Shown: positions 27,967 through 36,318 of the stretch, piece after piece | How positions within the stretch are numbered: position 1 is the first letter of the stretch | Layout: the number at the start of each line of letters is the position of its first letter | Origin: Arenibacter amylolyticus | Lineage (GTDB): Bacteria > Bacteroidota > Bacteroidia > Flavobacteriales > Flavobacteriaceae | Reading direction: 5' to 3' | Length of the DNA: 64,000 nt | Assembly (NCBI RefSeq): GCF_002150785.1 | Contig: NZ_MTAZ01000007.1 | Location: 123,033-187,032 of the forward strand | The notes under the pieces: generated by a model | The model's input: the letters and a program-made list of their open reading frames with translations, nothing else | Databases searched by the model: none | Told to the model about the DNA's origin: nothing | Position numbers and translations under genes: made by a program

Positions 27967-28401
27967 CTATACGAATTCTATATTAAGTCCCTCATGGCAA
28001 AGCTCGATGGTTTCTACAGCCACCTCATTCCCCGTGGAATTAAGGGAAGGCCCTTCCACCTTGCATGGCCAGGCAGATTTTACCTTCCATACCGTTACGG
28101 GCTCGTGTTCTTCGTTTAATAGGCTGATGGTGATATCTCTCCGTTCTATCTGGTTTAAGGCAACCGTATTGAGCCATTGGAAAAATTCGTTGTCTGCCCT
28201 AAAAATTCCTCTCTTTAGGGTGATGTTGGAATATTGGGGAATACCGGGCATTTTGGTGACATGGTATTCGGCAGCATTACCTTCTCTATAGTCTATGGAT
28301 TGAAGTTCCACCGACAATCCGGACACCTCTGTAAATCCAATGCGTGTTCCGCCCCATTCTACTTGAAAATGAAATACCGAAACGGGATAGTTGATAGCCA
28401 T
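27967..28401 (-). CDS. CIS inner tube protein 1 (gp19 family, Pvc1-like)
   Basis: The 144-residue protein has the gp19 tube signature: YPVSVFHFQVEWGGTRIGFTEVSGL, then ITLKRGIFR and ITISLLNEEHEPV. It is probably the main tube subunit that forms the hollow shaft through which cargo is carried. It follows the second sheath gene after about 40 bases and precedes the paralogous tube gene by 5 bases. Confidence 0.93.
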   Translation of the reverse strand: MAINYPVSVFHFQVEWGGTRIGFTEVSGLSVELQSIDYREGNAAEYHVTKMPGIPQYSNITLKRGIFRADNEFFQWLNTVALNQIERRDITISLLNEEHEPVTVWKVKSAWPCKVEGPSLNSTGNEVAVETIELCHEGLNIEFV

Positions 28402-28441
28402 AATGTGTTGATTTAATGATTATTGATTTATTTTTTTTCTA

Positions 28442-29893
28442 TTAAGACTCTTGAAGTTTATGGGAAAATTTCAGGATGATGAATTCCGCAGGCCTTACAG
28501 CTGCAAGTCCAATTTCGATATTCATCCTTCCCTCTAAAATATCCTGGGCAGTCATGGTTTCGCCCAGGCCTACCTTTACAAAGAAGGCCGCTTCCGGTTT
28601 TGCCCCTGCCAAGGCCCCTTCGCGCCAGAGACCAGTAAGGAAGTTATCTATCATCGCCTTCGTCCTTACCCAGGTCAGTTTGTTATTGGGTTCAAAAACA
28701 ACAAATTCGGTTGCTTTCTTTACCGATTCTTCAATAAATATATACAGCCTTCGTACTGGTACATAGCGCCATTCGTTATCATTACCGGCCAGGGTCCTAG
28801 CACCCCAGATCAATATTCCTTTCCCGGAGAAAGCTCTAATTACATTGATGGATTTTCCGGTGGAGGGGTCCACATTTAAATTATCCTGCATTTCATTGGT
28901 CACCAACACTTTTGGAGCCAGGACCGAAATGAGTCCCACATTGGCAGGGGCTTTCCACACTCCCCTTTCCGCATCTACCCGGGCATAGGCCCCGGCAATA
29001 GCCGAGGAAGGAGGAAGATCTACATACAACTTCCCTATTTCGGCGACTACGGACCTATAGATACTGGGGTTGGCAGCCTCAAGACCGGTCATTAATCCAC
29101 TAAAGTCCTCTGCACCGCCTGGTAAGGCACTCCCCGTGCCTCCGTCCTCCTGTAAGTGACTAATGGTTACGGTGTCTTCTGCATACCCATGGTTTAGGGT
29201 CGTTTTTAGGTCTGGGCCGTAAGTAGCTCCATATTTTAAATAATTCATGCCCAGAGCACCTCTGTACGTTTCTATCTGGGTAGTATCGGTTATATCCCCT
29301 TTAAAATCGGCAATGGTAAACCTATCCTGTACTTTGTTGCACAGGCTAAGCGCTGCTACCACTACCAAACCGTATTCCCCTGGGGTTCCCAATTTGGTTG
29401 CTTCTGGAAATACCAATAACGTAGGTTCGTCCACTTTTTCGATAGCGGTGATACCACCAGTTAAACCACCTGCCACTGTGGAAACCGATCCATCCCCCAC
29501 TATAATGGGATCGGTATAGCTTCCTACGGAGACCACATGACAGGGTCCGCCCCCATTGGCAAAATATAGGTTCATACTGTGGTAGAGGATGTAATTGGAG
29601 GCCGCCCCCGTTAATACCGAGGAGAACTTCCGTTCCAAAAGAACATCAGAAGCATCAAAAACATCCCTAATATTTACAGTAATATCCTGTCCTACAGGAC
29701 CTCCGAATATTTCAACATACTCCAACATGGAGGTAATCCGTTTTGGCCTAAAGAGAAGACTGTTACCATCCTGGTCGGTGGTAGCTTCCGTATACCCTAT
29801 AAACGCGGGAATAGCGGTAGCAACCGGCGCAATGGAGGCCGGTAGGGTCGAAATTTCTTCAATATAGACTCCGGGTGTGTTATAGGTAGGCAT
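28442..29893 (-). CDS. Contractile sheath protein 2 (Pvc2-4-like)
   Basis: The 483-residue protein is a tail sheath protein: it starts TPGVYIEEISTLPASIAPV and ends with the conserved C-terminal domain (NPNNKL-like loop, NFLTGLWREGALAGAKPE, ILEGRMNIEIGLAAVRPAEF). Sheath subunits form the outer contractile layer and interlock through N- and C-terminal strands. It is closely similar to the 603-residue sheath encoded 24 bases upstream, at both protein and DNA level in the C-terminal part, so the two arose by tandem duplication. It lacks the extra inserted domain of the first copy. Having two or three sheath genes is normal for Afp/PVC-type systems. Confidence 0.95.
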   Translation of the reverse strand: MPTYNTPGVYIEEISTLPASIAPVATAIPAFIGYTEATTDQDGNSLLFRPKRITSMLEYVEIFGGPVGQDITVNIRDVFDASDVLLERKFSSVLTGAASNYILYHSMNLYFANGGGPCHVVSVGSYTDPIIVGDGSVSTVAGGLTGGITAIEKVDEPTLLVFPEATKLGTPGEYGLVVVAALSLCNKVQDRFTIADFKGDITDTTQIETYRGALGMNYLKYGATYGPDLKTTLNHGYAEDTVTISHLQEDGGTGSALPGGAEDFSGLMTGLEAANPSIYRSVVAEIGKLYVDLPPSSAIAGAYARVDAERGVWKAPANVGLISVLAPKVLVTNEMQDNLNVDPSTGKSINVIRAFSGKGILIWGARTLAGNDNEWRYVPVRRLYIFIEESVKKATEFVVFEPNNKLTWVRTKAMIDNFLTGLWREGALAGAKPEAAFFVKVGLGETMTAQDILEGRMNIEIGLAAVRPAEFIILKFSHKLQES

Positions 29894-29917
29894 AATGTTA
29901 TGTTTTTATATATTATG

Positions 29918-31729
29918 TTATGATTCTTGTAGTTTATGGGAGAATTTAAGGATGATGAATTCTGCAGGTCTTACTGCTGCCACCCCTATTTCTATATTCA
30001 TCCTTCCCTCCAGAATATCCACGGCTGTCATGGTCTCCCCAAGTCCAATTTTCACGAAAAAAGCGTGTTCCGGTTTGGCACCTGCCAAGGCCCCATCCCG
30101 CCATAGTTGGGTAAGGAAGTTTTCTATCATGGCCTTGGTCTTCACCCATGTAGGTTTACTATTGGGCTCAAAAATGACAAATTCCGTAGCTTTCTTAATG
30201 GACTCTTCCATGAAGTTGTAAAAGCGTCTTACCGGAACATAACGCCATTCATTGTCGTTACCGGCCAGGGTCCTTGCCCCCCAAACAATGTTACCCTTTC
30301 CATTAAAAAATCGGATTGCATTGATGGATTTTCCGGTAGTGGCATCCACGTTAAGATCTCCCTGTTCCGCGGCGGTAACCTGGATGGTAGGTTCCTTTAC
30401 CAGATTCACACTTACGTTGGCCGGTGCCTTCCACACTCCTCTATCCCTATCCACTGCAGCATAAATACCTGCTATGGCGCCACAGGGATACAGGGTAACC
30501 TTGTGTTTCTGAAGTTCTTTCTTTATCCGATTGTACAAGTTGGTATCCAGGTACTGATCAACCCCGCCTTCCAGTTCGGGCCCTGAGATAGAAGCAGCAA
30601 TTCCGGTACCGCTATCGGTGTAATTAATCGCAATACCATTGCCCGCAGCACCGGACGCAGTGGCTTGGATTACTACGACTGCCCCGTTATTTATGGCACT
30701 TACATTGGGAAGTGTATCTATTTGTGCGGCCAAAAGACCTGCGGTGGCGCTGGCGTCCCCCCCTTTTGTGAACTCTGTCCCTTCCGTAAAATCCGTTCCG
30801 TCCACGGTAAAAACATCACCGTCTATACTCGTATTGTCCAATACGGTTATGGTGGCCGAAGCCGCCTTGGAAATGGCGGTGGTACCGTCGGATTCCAGGC
30901 CGGAATTTATGTTGCTCAGCATTTTACCATTCCAAAGGGCCGCATTGGGCGCAGTGGTAGTATCCACGATCCGGACCTTGTCTTCATCAAAGGAAAATTC
31001 GATTAAGGTATGCAAGGATGGATAATAGGCCGCAGCGTATTTTAGGTAATCCGGGCCTACATTATCATTTCTAAAATTGTTCCCGTCGTTAAACACCGTA
31101 GAGGAAACATCCGCTTCCACATCCAGTATCGCAAACCGGTCCTGTAGTTTATTACACTGTACCAGCATAGTATCGAACAACGGCTTTCTATCGGTATCGG
31201 ATAAGGCCATGGCTTCTGGTATGGTCAGGAGGGTGATCTCATCTATTTCCTCACAGACATTGAGTCCGGCCAGGAGAGCCGCATCATCTATGGCTATGGC
31301 ATCTATTTCCGTTGGCATGGTGGTAGGATCGGATTCGTCTATCTGGGTATAGGTACCCACGGAAACCACATAACAGTTACCACCGCCGTTAGCGTAAAAC
31401 ATGCGTACCTGATAGTACAACACGTAGGGGGATTCATTGGCTCCAATACTGGAAACGCTAAGCCCCACTTCCGTTTCCCCGCTGGGCGGATCGGTTATGG
31501 ATGCGCTGTAATATTCTTGAAAGGGCCCACCAAAATGCGCTATAAATTCGAGCATAGAGGTTATTCTTACGGGAGTTCTAGTGGTTGCTGGATCAATTGC
31601 AACATTATCTACAATTGCTTTTTCCGTATAGCCAATAAATGCTGGGACGGCCGTAGCTACAGGTGCTACCGATGCTGGAAGCGTACTAATTTCCTCAATG
31701 TATACGCCGGGTGTTTTGTAATCTGCCAT
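29918..31729 (-). CDS. Contractile sheath protein 1 with inserted phage-type domain
   Basis: The 603-residue protein has the same sheath core as its downstream paralogue (TPGVYIEEISTLPASVAPV at the N-terminus, NFLTQLWRDGALAGAKPE and ILEGRMNIEIGVAAVRPAEF near the C-terminus). In the middle it carries about 100 extra residues, from about 288, that read ATITVLDNTSIDGDVFTVDG, then FTEGTEFTKGG, then AQIDTLPNVSA, VVVIQATASGAAGNGIAI. This pattern is that of a small beta domain common in phage structural proteins. It should project from the outside of the sheath. The start is ATG at 31727-31729, 14 bases after the stop of the upstream gene. Confidence 0.95.
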   Translation of the reverse strand: MADYKTPGVYIEEISTLPASVAPVATAVPAFIGYTEKAIVDNVAIDPATTRTPVRITSMLEFIAHFGGPFQEYYSASITDPPSGETEVGLSVSSIGANESPYVLYYQVRMFYANGGGNCYVVSVGTYTQIDESDPTTMPTEIDAIAIDDAALLAGLNVCEEIDEITLLTIPEAMALSDTDRKPLFDTMLVQCNKLQDRFAILDVEADVSSTVFNDGNNFRNDNVGPDYLKYAAAYYPSLHTLIEFSFDEDKVRIVDTTTAPNAALWNGKMLSNINSGLESDGTTAISKAASATITVLDNTSIDGDVFTVDGTDFTEGTEFTKGGDASATAGLLAAQIDTLPNVSAINNGAVVVIQATASGAAGNGIAINYTDSGTGIAASISGPELEGGVDQYLDTNLYNRIKKELQKHKVTLYPCGAIAGIYAAVDRDRGVWKAPANVSVNLVKEPTIQVTAAEQGDLNVDATTGKSINAIRFFNGKGNIVWGARTLAGNDNEWRYVPVRRFYNFMEESIKKATEFVIFEPNSKPTWVKTKAMIENFLTQLWRDGALAGAKPEHAFFVKIGLGETMTAVDILEGRMNIEIGVAAVRPAEFIILKFSHKLQES

Positions 31730-31743
31730 AATTTTGATTCTCT

Positions 31744-32886
31744 TTAAATGAATACAAATATTTCTTTCTCAATCACTCCTCCATTATCTTTCTCCACGGT
31801 GTTAATGGGTGGATTGGATAGGTGGGCGACTACTTTTTTGTCGGAAGGTTTGAGAACAAGTTCCACGTTTAGCTTGGGATCCTCAAAGCTTGGGATCTCA
31901 GCACTGGATTTAAAGACGACCGTATGAAATCCCTTTACTTTAATATCGGTTCGCGGTTCAGTACCGTCCAGGTTAAAATCTACATGGGTATACGGGGCAC
32001 CGCCCCCGGTAGGGGAATCCTCAATGGTGAGACTGGATGTATTGAGTACATCATCATAATCCAATTGAGTTTTGGTTTTGTTGACAATAAAATATTTCCA
32101 AATCGCCGTTTTACGTTCAAAATTTAGTCGATAATACTCGGTAGCCCCATAAAGGTGGCCCGTGGCCGAATCGTAACGGATGTCTACCACCCCCAATACA
32201 CCTTGTTGAAGGGCCTCATTGTCTACAAGCACGGTTTCTTCCCTTAGGGTTGTTGCATCTGCATCGTTCCTAATGGTAATGGTATAAATGCCATTGGGTT
32301 TATTCCTTAGATCTACCTGCTGGTGAAATTTCTTATTGTCGTCCCTACTAAGGTTCAATATGGTAGGTAAATCGTTGCCCTCCTGATCCTTGCCCACCGA
32401 TATTAAATTCCCATTTTGATCGGTCAGCTTAAACTTAGTTTTGGTATGGGTAGTGGTCAATGAAAAAGAGTAAGTAAATAGAGGGGAAAATGCCTTGCCG
32501 ATCAAGCTATGGGTAAGTAGCTCCGGAGTATCGGGGTGGGTGCTGGCATTGGCGGGATTGTTGGTAAAGTAGAGTTTGTTGCCCACTTCGTATTTCTTTA
32601 CACCATCCAGGTTGGTGATATTAAAAAACTCCTCGCTGTTTTCTAAGGTTAGGTAGTATCTAAAAACAACATCCTTCCCCAGATCAATAAAGGGAGAGGT
32701 CTTATCTGCGTCTGCCTTAAAAAGAACAATGGCATCATTGCCAAGTGTCCTGAACAACATTTTCCCATTTCGGGTCAGCACAGCAGTAGTTGTGTCCGGT
32801 TTTAGCACAAGAGACTTGTGGACACCATTTTTATAGAAATTGTGCTGCATGGATACTGAAAACAGTCTGTTGTATTTTGTGGTCAC
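31744..32886 (-). CDS. Unknown all-beta CIS protein between terminator and sheath genes
   Basis: I do not recognise a named family for this 380-residue protein. It is predicted to be mostly beta-strand, with an Ig-like stretch in the middle (TYSFSLTTTHTKTKFKLTD, then PNGIYTITIRNDAD) and no signal peptide, membrane helix or enzyme motif. It starts with GTG at 32884-32886, overlapping the stop of the DUF4255 gene by 4 bases (GTGA). The next in-frame ATG is at residue 13, so the shorter start at 32850 is possible. The position next to the DUF4255 terminator and before the sheath genes suggests a cap or terminator accessory protein. This is inferred from gene order alone. Confidence 0.78.
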   Translation of the reverse strand: MTTKYNRLFSVSMQHNFYKNGVHKSLVLKPDTTTAVLTRNGKMLFRTLGNDAIVLFKADADKTSPFIDLGKDVVFRYYLTLENSEEFFNITNLDGVKKYEVGNKLYFTNNPANASTHPDTPELLTHSLIGKAFSPLFTYSFSLTTTHTKTKFKLTDQNGNLISVGKDQEGNDLPTILNLSRDDNKKFHQQVDLRNKPNGIYTITIRNDADATTLREETVLVDNEALQQGVLGVVDIRYDSATGHLYGATEYYRLNFERKTAIWKYFIVNKTKTQLDYDDVLNTSSLTIEDSPTGGGAPYTHVDFNLDGTEPRTDIKVKGFHTVVFKSSAEIPSFEDPKLNVELVLKPSDKKVVAHLSNPPINTVEKDNGGVIEKEIFVFI

Positions 32887-33491
32887 AGCATTTTGTTTTT
32901 GGCCAGGAGGTCAATTTCCTCAATGGGAAGGGCATCACTGATCAATTCATCCTCCTGAATGGTAATCATTCTCACTTTGTACAATACCGAGGGAAGGTAT
33001 TTGGTACCCAGTACACTCCAGAAGTTGTACATCTGCTCAAATGAGGAGGAGTACAGCTCCAGAATTATTTTTTTAATATTAGGATCTTCGGCGGCCATAA
33101 CAGGAGTATTGTCCTTGGTAAAAACGTTTTTGGCCTGAAAGAAGGAGATTACATAGGATAACTGCTTAAGCCCCTCATAGTAATCATCCGTAGGGTCGGT
33201 TTGACTTTGGTTCTGAAAGTTGGCGGAAATTAGGATATAGAGATTTAATTTTAATTCGGGATTTCTGTATTCTACCGTTCCATCGGCATTGATAAATGTG
33301 GCATTTTGTTCCTTAAATACTTTTTCCTCCTCAATATTCACCAAGGACAGTCCAAGGGATTTATCCGGAATAGCAATGCCAGCCTCACCGGATACATGTG
33401 TTAGGAACACCTTTTCCTCATCAAGATTATTTTTGATCTTTAGATAGTCATTAATAGACCTGGTTAACAGCTTTAAGGTTGAATGTATCAT
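32883..33491 (-). CDS. DUF4255 (Pvc16 N-terminal domain) tube/sheath terminator protein
   Basis: From the ATG at 33489-33491 the protein has 202 residues and starts MIHSTLKLLTRSINDYLK, which is the typical beginning of DUF4255. Further family features are LSLVNIEEEKVFKEQ, ELKLNLYILISANF and YEGLKQLSYVISFFQAKNVF. Such proteins cap the distal end of the tube and sheath in Afp/PVC-type particles. The frame stays open upstream to 33674, but those residues do not resemble the family, so the shorter start is chosen. This is the first gene of the CIS operon. The 5' leader region up to the regulator gene is 286 bases. Confidence 0.92.
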   Translation of the reverse strand: MIHSTLKLLTRSINDYLKIKNNLDEEKVFLTHVSGEAGIAIPDKSLGLSLVNIEEEKVFKEQNATFINADGTVEYRNPELKLNLYILISANFQNQSQTDPTDDYYEGLKQLSYVISFFQAKNVFTKDNTPVMAAEDPNIKKIILELYSSSFEQMYNFWSVLGTKYLPSVLYKVRMITIQEDELISDALPIEEIDLLAKNKML

Positions 33492-33658
33492 AATAGGTAC
33501 ATAAAAAATTAAATAAATCCGTGGGGGACGGGTAGGGAGAAAGTAGCATTGACGGCAAAACGAAAATCCCATAAATCTTCCTTTTGAGGAATCGATCAAT
33601 GAAATAACCGACAGTAATTGATGCTGTGTGCCACTATCATCTGGGAGGAGGATAGACC

Positions 33659-33686
33659 GAATCTTTCGATTCACTAAGAAAGATTC
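33659..33686. promoter_or_regulatory. Perfect 9-bp inverted repeat in the CIS operon leader
   Basis: GAATCTTTC and GAAAGATTC are perfect reverse complements separated by 10 bases. The repeat lies about 170 bases upstream of the first CIS gene and about 90 bases downstream of the LuxR-type gene. It could be an operator for that regulator, a leader hairpin or part of the luxR terminator. No standard -33/-7 promoter was found in the 33492-33777 gap. Confidence 0.4.
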
Positions 33687-33706
33687 TAATTTTAAGCTTA
33701 TAAATC

Positions 33707-33726
33707 AATCCCCATTTTTAGGGATT
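33707..33726 (-). terminator. Possible terminator hairpin after the LuxR-type gene
   Basis: AATCCC and GGGATT pair around an 8-base AT-rich loop, about 50 bases beyond the stop of the regulator gene. The tract that follows on the minus strand is AT-rich but not a clean U run, so termination is plausible but weak. The next perfect repeat (33659-33686) could reinforce it. Confidence 0.3.
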
Positions 33727-33777
33727 TTACCATCTGTTTTCTTAATTTCATAAAATGACCATGGGGGTCCTAATTGG

Positions 33778-34467
33778 TCAGATAAATGCTGCCGCTTTTT
33801 TAATTAAGTGCGCGGTATTTTTCACTTTAAATTTTTCGATTAAATTCTTCCTATGTGAAACTACGGTATGATTGCTTATAAAAAGCTTATCGGCAATTTC
33901 TTTGGAAGAGAAGCCATTGGCTATATGTTCTAACACCTCTTGTTCCCTTCCCGATATTTGGAGGTTATTTTTATTGGATATGGAAGGGTTGTTCAGGTTA
34001 TAAGAAGCATGAAAAAAATTTTCGATCTCTTCCTTTACAGAAACATCAAAAACATAGTTAACCGCGATCTTCCGATGAATTATGTCGTATAAATGAATTT
34101 CGTGCTTCACACAGATTTGTTTCCCCTCCAAGGACGCAATATGATATTTGAGCACCAGTGGGGATTGGGGTTTGGGAGCAATCAAATAGCTGGTTATAAG
34201 CTCCTTAACACACCCCACCTCGTCCAAATCGATCTTTGAGAACCAATAGCCCCACCCATCGTCCCACAATTTGTAGAAGTCATCGGAAAAAATTGATATG
34301 CAACGGGGATTACAATAAAGGAAAAGGGCCTTGTCCATAAGGTAGATACCTACCATTGCATTCTTGGAGCGTTCACAGACCTCTACAATTTTAGCAATTC
34401 TTACCATCAGTTCATCTTCACAGATGGCATTTGGGTTTAGACAGGTGTTGATGTCTGATAGTTTCAT
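33778..34467 (-). CDS. LuxR-type HTH transcriptional regulator
   Basis: The 229-residue protein has a C-terminal LuxR/GerE helix-turn-helix (about 165-229): ISGREQEVLEHIANGFSSKEI then ISNHTVVSHRKNLIEKF. The N-terminal 150 residues look like a PAS-type sensor domain, with the ISIFSDDFYKLWDDGWGYWF segment and beta strands after it. No receiver-domain aspartate pattern is present, so it is probably controlled by a ligand or protein and not by phosphorylation. It lies just upstream of the CIS operon in the same direction with 286 bases between, which makes it the best candidate for the local regulator. That link is inference. Confidence 0.88.
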   Translation of the reverse strand: MKLSDINTCLNPNAICEDELMVRIAKIVEVCERSKNAMVGIYLMDKALFLYCNPRCISIFSDDFYKLWDDGWGYWFSKIDLDEVGCVKELITSYLIAPKPQSPLVLKYHIASLEGKQICVKHEIHLYDIIHRKIAVNYVFDVSVKEEIENFFHASYNLNNPSISNKNNLQISGREQEVLEHIANGFSSKEIADKLFISNHTVVSHRKNLIEKFKVKNTAHLIKKAAAFI

Positions 34468-34641
34468 TTTGCTGGGGTATGTATCTTAAGATAAACAACA
34501 TTTAAGGAACGGAAGTATTGTTTTGTATATATGGTCGCAAATTCTGTATAAATGATCCCGTAAACCGATTCATTTACTTCCCTCATTCCTTATGGATATC
34601 CTGCATTGGGAAAAATTATTTTTTTCTTCTAGCCGCTAGCT

Positions 34642-34659
34642 TAGTGCGATAAGGCACTA
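34642..34659. terminator. Hairpin downstream of the lipoprotein gene
   Basis: TAGTGC and GCACTA pair around GATAAG, about 75 bases beyond the stop of the lipoprotein gene. A nearby GCACTTAGCG can also pair with CGCTAGCTTAGTGC apart from an extra GCT, giving an alternative longer stem. No U tract is evident. It may terminate the CsgG-like/lipoprotein transcript. Confidence 0.25.
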
Positions 34660-34730
34660 CCACATAAATTTGTAGCACTTAGCGTTATAAGAACCAGATT
34701 ACAAACGAAGTAGAACCCAACGCGACCCTA

Positions 34731-35144
34731 TTAAGGAACCAAGGAAATGGGTCCTTCCGGAGAGTTTAAATTGATTCTGGTAATGCTATGGTCGGTTTCA
34801 CTTACTGGTATCATTTTTCCTTTAAATTGGATCTTTTCATTATTCTTCCTCGTCACTGTAAATTCAATATCCAGACCATTAAAACTTCCGCTTAAGGGGT
34901 TACCATCCCGGATAGTATCGTTATCATGTTGTTCCTCCCCGTTAAATACACCCGATGGTACGTTTCTATTAGCTGCATTTGGCTGCAGGTCCATACGGTA
35001 TTCCCCATTGGTTCCTTCTACGGGCCATGTGGCATTAAATCCGGGAATAAAAACAGTTCCACCACCGTCACTTGAGCTACAGCCTACACATGCAAATACA
35101 AGGATAGCTATAATCATAATTCTAAACAAGTTAAGAGTTTTCAT
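34731..35144 (-). CDS. Small lipoprotein of unknown function
   Basis: The 137-residue protein has a signal peptide of about 20 residues ending in a lipobox-like FACVGC, followed by SSSDGGG, a spacer usual for Bacteroidota outer-membrane lipoproteins. The mature part is polar and beta-rich (GEYRMDLQPNAANR, LDIEFTVTRKNNEKI, IQFKGKMIPV). I do not recognise a family. It lies 33 bases after the CsgG-like gene in the same orientation and is probably cotranscribed with it. Confidence 0.75.
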   Translation of the reverse strand: MKTLNLFRIMIIAILVFACVGCSSSDGGGTVFIPGFNATWPVEGTNGEYRMDLQPNAANRNVPSGVFNGEEQHDNDTIRDGNPLSGSFNGLDIEFTVTRKNNEKIQFKGKMIPVSETDHSITRINLNSPEGPISLVP

Positions 35145-35177
35145 ATCTTTTGGATTTAAATTATTAATACTTACCTA

Positions 35178-36191
35178 TTATTCACTGATTTCTACCCTTA
35201 GGTGGGATAGAAACGGATTTATTTTTCCGTGCATAATATCAATTTGCCTTCCAAGGTCGTCTGTTGTTTCTTTGACACTTTTTAGGATACTGTTCCTCAT
35301 TTTTTGTTTTTCATTTTTCCCGGCAGAACTTTCACCATATTCCCAAATAGCCACTCGCACCTTATCCAATTTCAGAATATAGGTAATATGGATATCGTCC
35401 AGGATACTGCTAAAGATATCTTCCAGTTCCCGTCCCCTTGGTTCTGCCCAGTATGCTATAAAGTCCAGATGATATTTGGCCCTATTGGCCGTAAGGAGAT
35501 CAAAAACATCATTGTAGGCAAAGATGGTCTTCCCTAGAGCTTCAAAATAATTTTTGTCGCTGAAGGCAAAACGGGATATATCCTGAAACCTGTTTTTAAC
35601 ATCCGTTACGCGAACCATATAGGTAGACAACACCCCCGAAATAATATTGTATTGTTCTTTTTTTGCCGCTAACAGTTCTTTGGCGTGTAACAGATCTACC
35701 AACTCCTTCATATACTTTTTTCGGGTTTGGTTATCGCGTATTAACCCTCTGCCTATGAGAACACTCCCTTTTCTCAATATCACTTCGTTTAAACTTTGGA
35801 ACGTAACCGTAACCTCGTAGACTCCGCTATCTATATCGTCCTTTACCTCTCCAAAAATGACTACCCCTGCCCTGTTGGCCGCCAGGCTATCTTTGGAGGC
35901 ACTGGGTATATTGGCAATGTCCCTTACTTCCCTTTGTAAGTTTTGATGTGCCAGTACCCTATTGTAACGCCTTCGCTCCAATACTGTATAGAGTCCCGAA
36001 TTGATGAGTTCGGTTTCAAAATCGTTGGTCAGCATGGTCGCGATAGGCTTTAAGGCCGGCTCCGAAACGCTGAAATCCCAGACGTAAACAATGGAATCGT
36101 TACTATTGGGTGGGGGCACCATGGCTTTCCCCTTACTAGGAATAGCAATTAAGAATAAACCCATAAAAAACACCAGGCCTATATTTTTCAT
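35178..36191 (-). CDS. Secreted CsgG-like / penicillin-binding-protein-activator-like protein
   Basis: The 337-residue protein has a signal peptide (hydrophobic core VFFMGLFLIAI, probable cleavage after GKA). The mature N-terminus (about 30-150) resembles the CsgG/LpoB fold: IVYVWDFSVSE, then MLTNDFETELINSGLYTVLERRRY, then VVIFGEVKD. The family acts in the periplasm or at the outer membrane, in curli export or cell wall synthase activation. There is no lipobox. The C-terminal half is a helical region of unknown function ending in a charged segment. It is upstream of the lipoprotein gene and downstream of the TIR-transmembrane gene, 127 bases apart. A link to the TIR genes is possible but not shown. 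Confidence 0.72.
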   Translation of the reverse strand: MKNIGLVFFMGLFLIAIPSKGKAMVPPPNSNDSIVYVWDFSVSEPALKPIATMLTNDFETELINSGLYTVLERRRYNRVLAHQNLQREVRDIANIPSASKDSLAANRAGVVIFGEVKDDIDSGVYEVTVTFQSLNEVILRKGSVLIGRGLIRDNQTRKKYMKELVDLLHAKELLAAKKEQYNIISGVLSTYMVRVTDVKNRFQDISRFAFSDKNYFEALGKTIFAYNDVFDLLTANRAKYHLDFIAYWAEPRGRELEDIFSSILDDIHITYILKLDKVRVAIWEYGESSAGKNEKQKMRNSILKSVKETTDDLGRQIDIMHGKINPFLSHLRVEISE

Positions 36192-36318
36192 TCTTTACGA
36201 TTTTTGGTTCAAGCTTGCCATATCAACAATGTATTGGATGCCCAAGACAAAGGAGCCCGTGCACAATCGACACATTTTCTGGTGGGGGGAAATGGCGTAC
36301 TACTAACAGACAATCACC

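Noticed and set aside
4601..33491. Prophage
   Set aside because: No capsid, portal, terminase, integrase or lysis genes; the gene order is that of a dedicated injection system.
33492..33674. Longer N-terminus for the DUF4255 protein
   Set aside because: The added 61 residues do not resemble the family, whereas the sequence from 33491 begins like other DUF4255 proteins.
34665..34672. TAAATTTG -7 box on the plus strand
   Set aside because: There is no plus-strand gene downstream and no -33 box.
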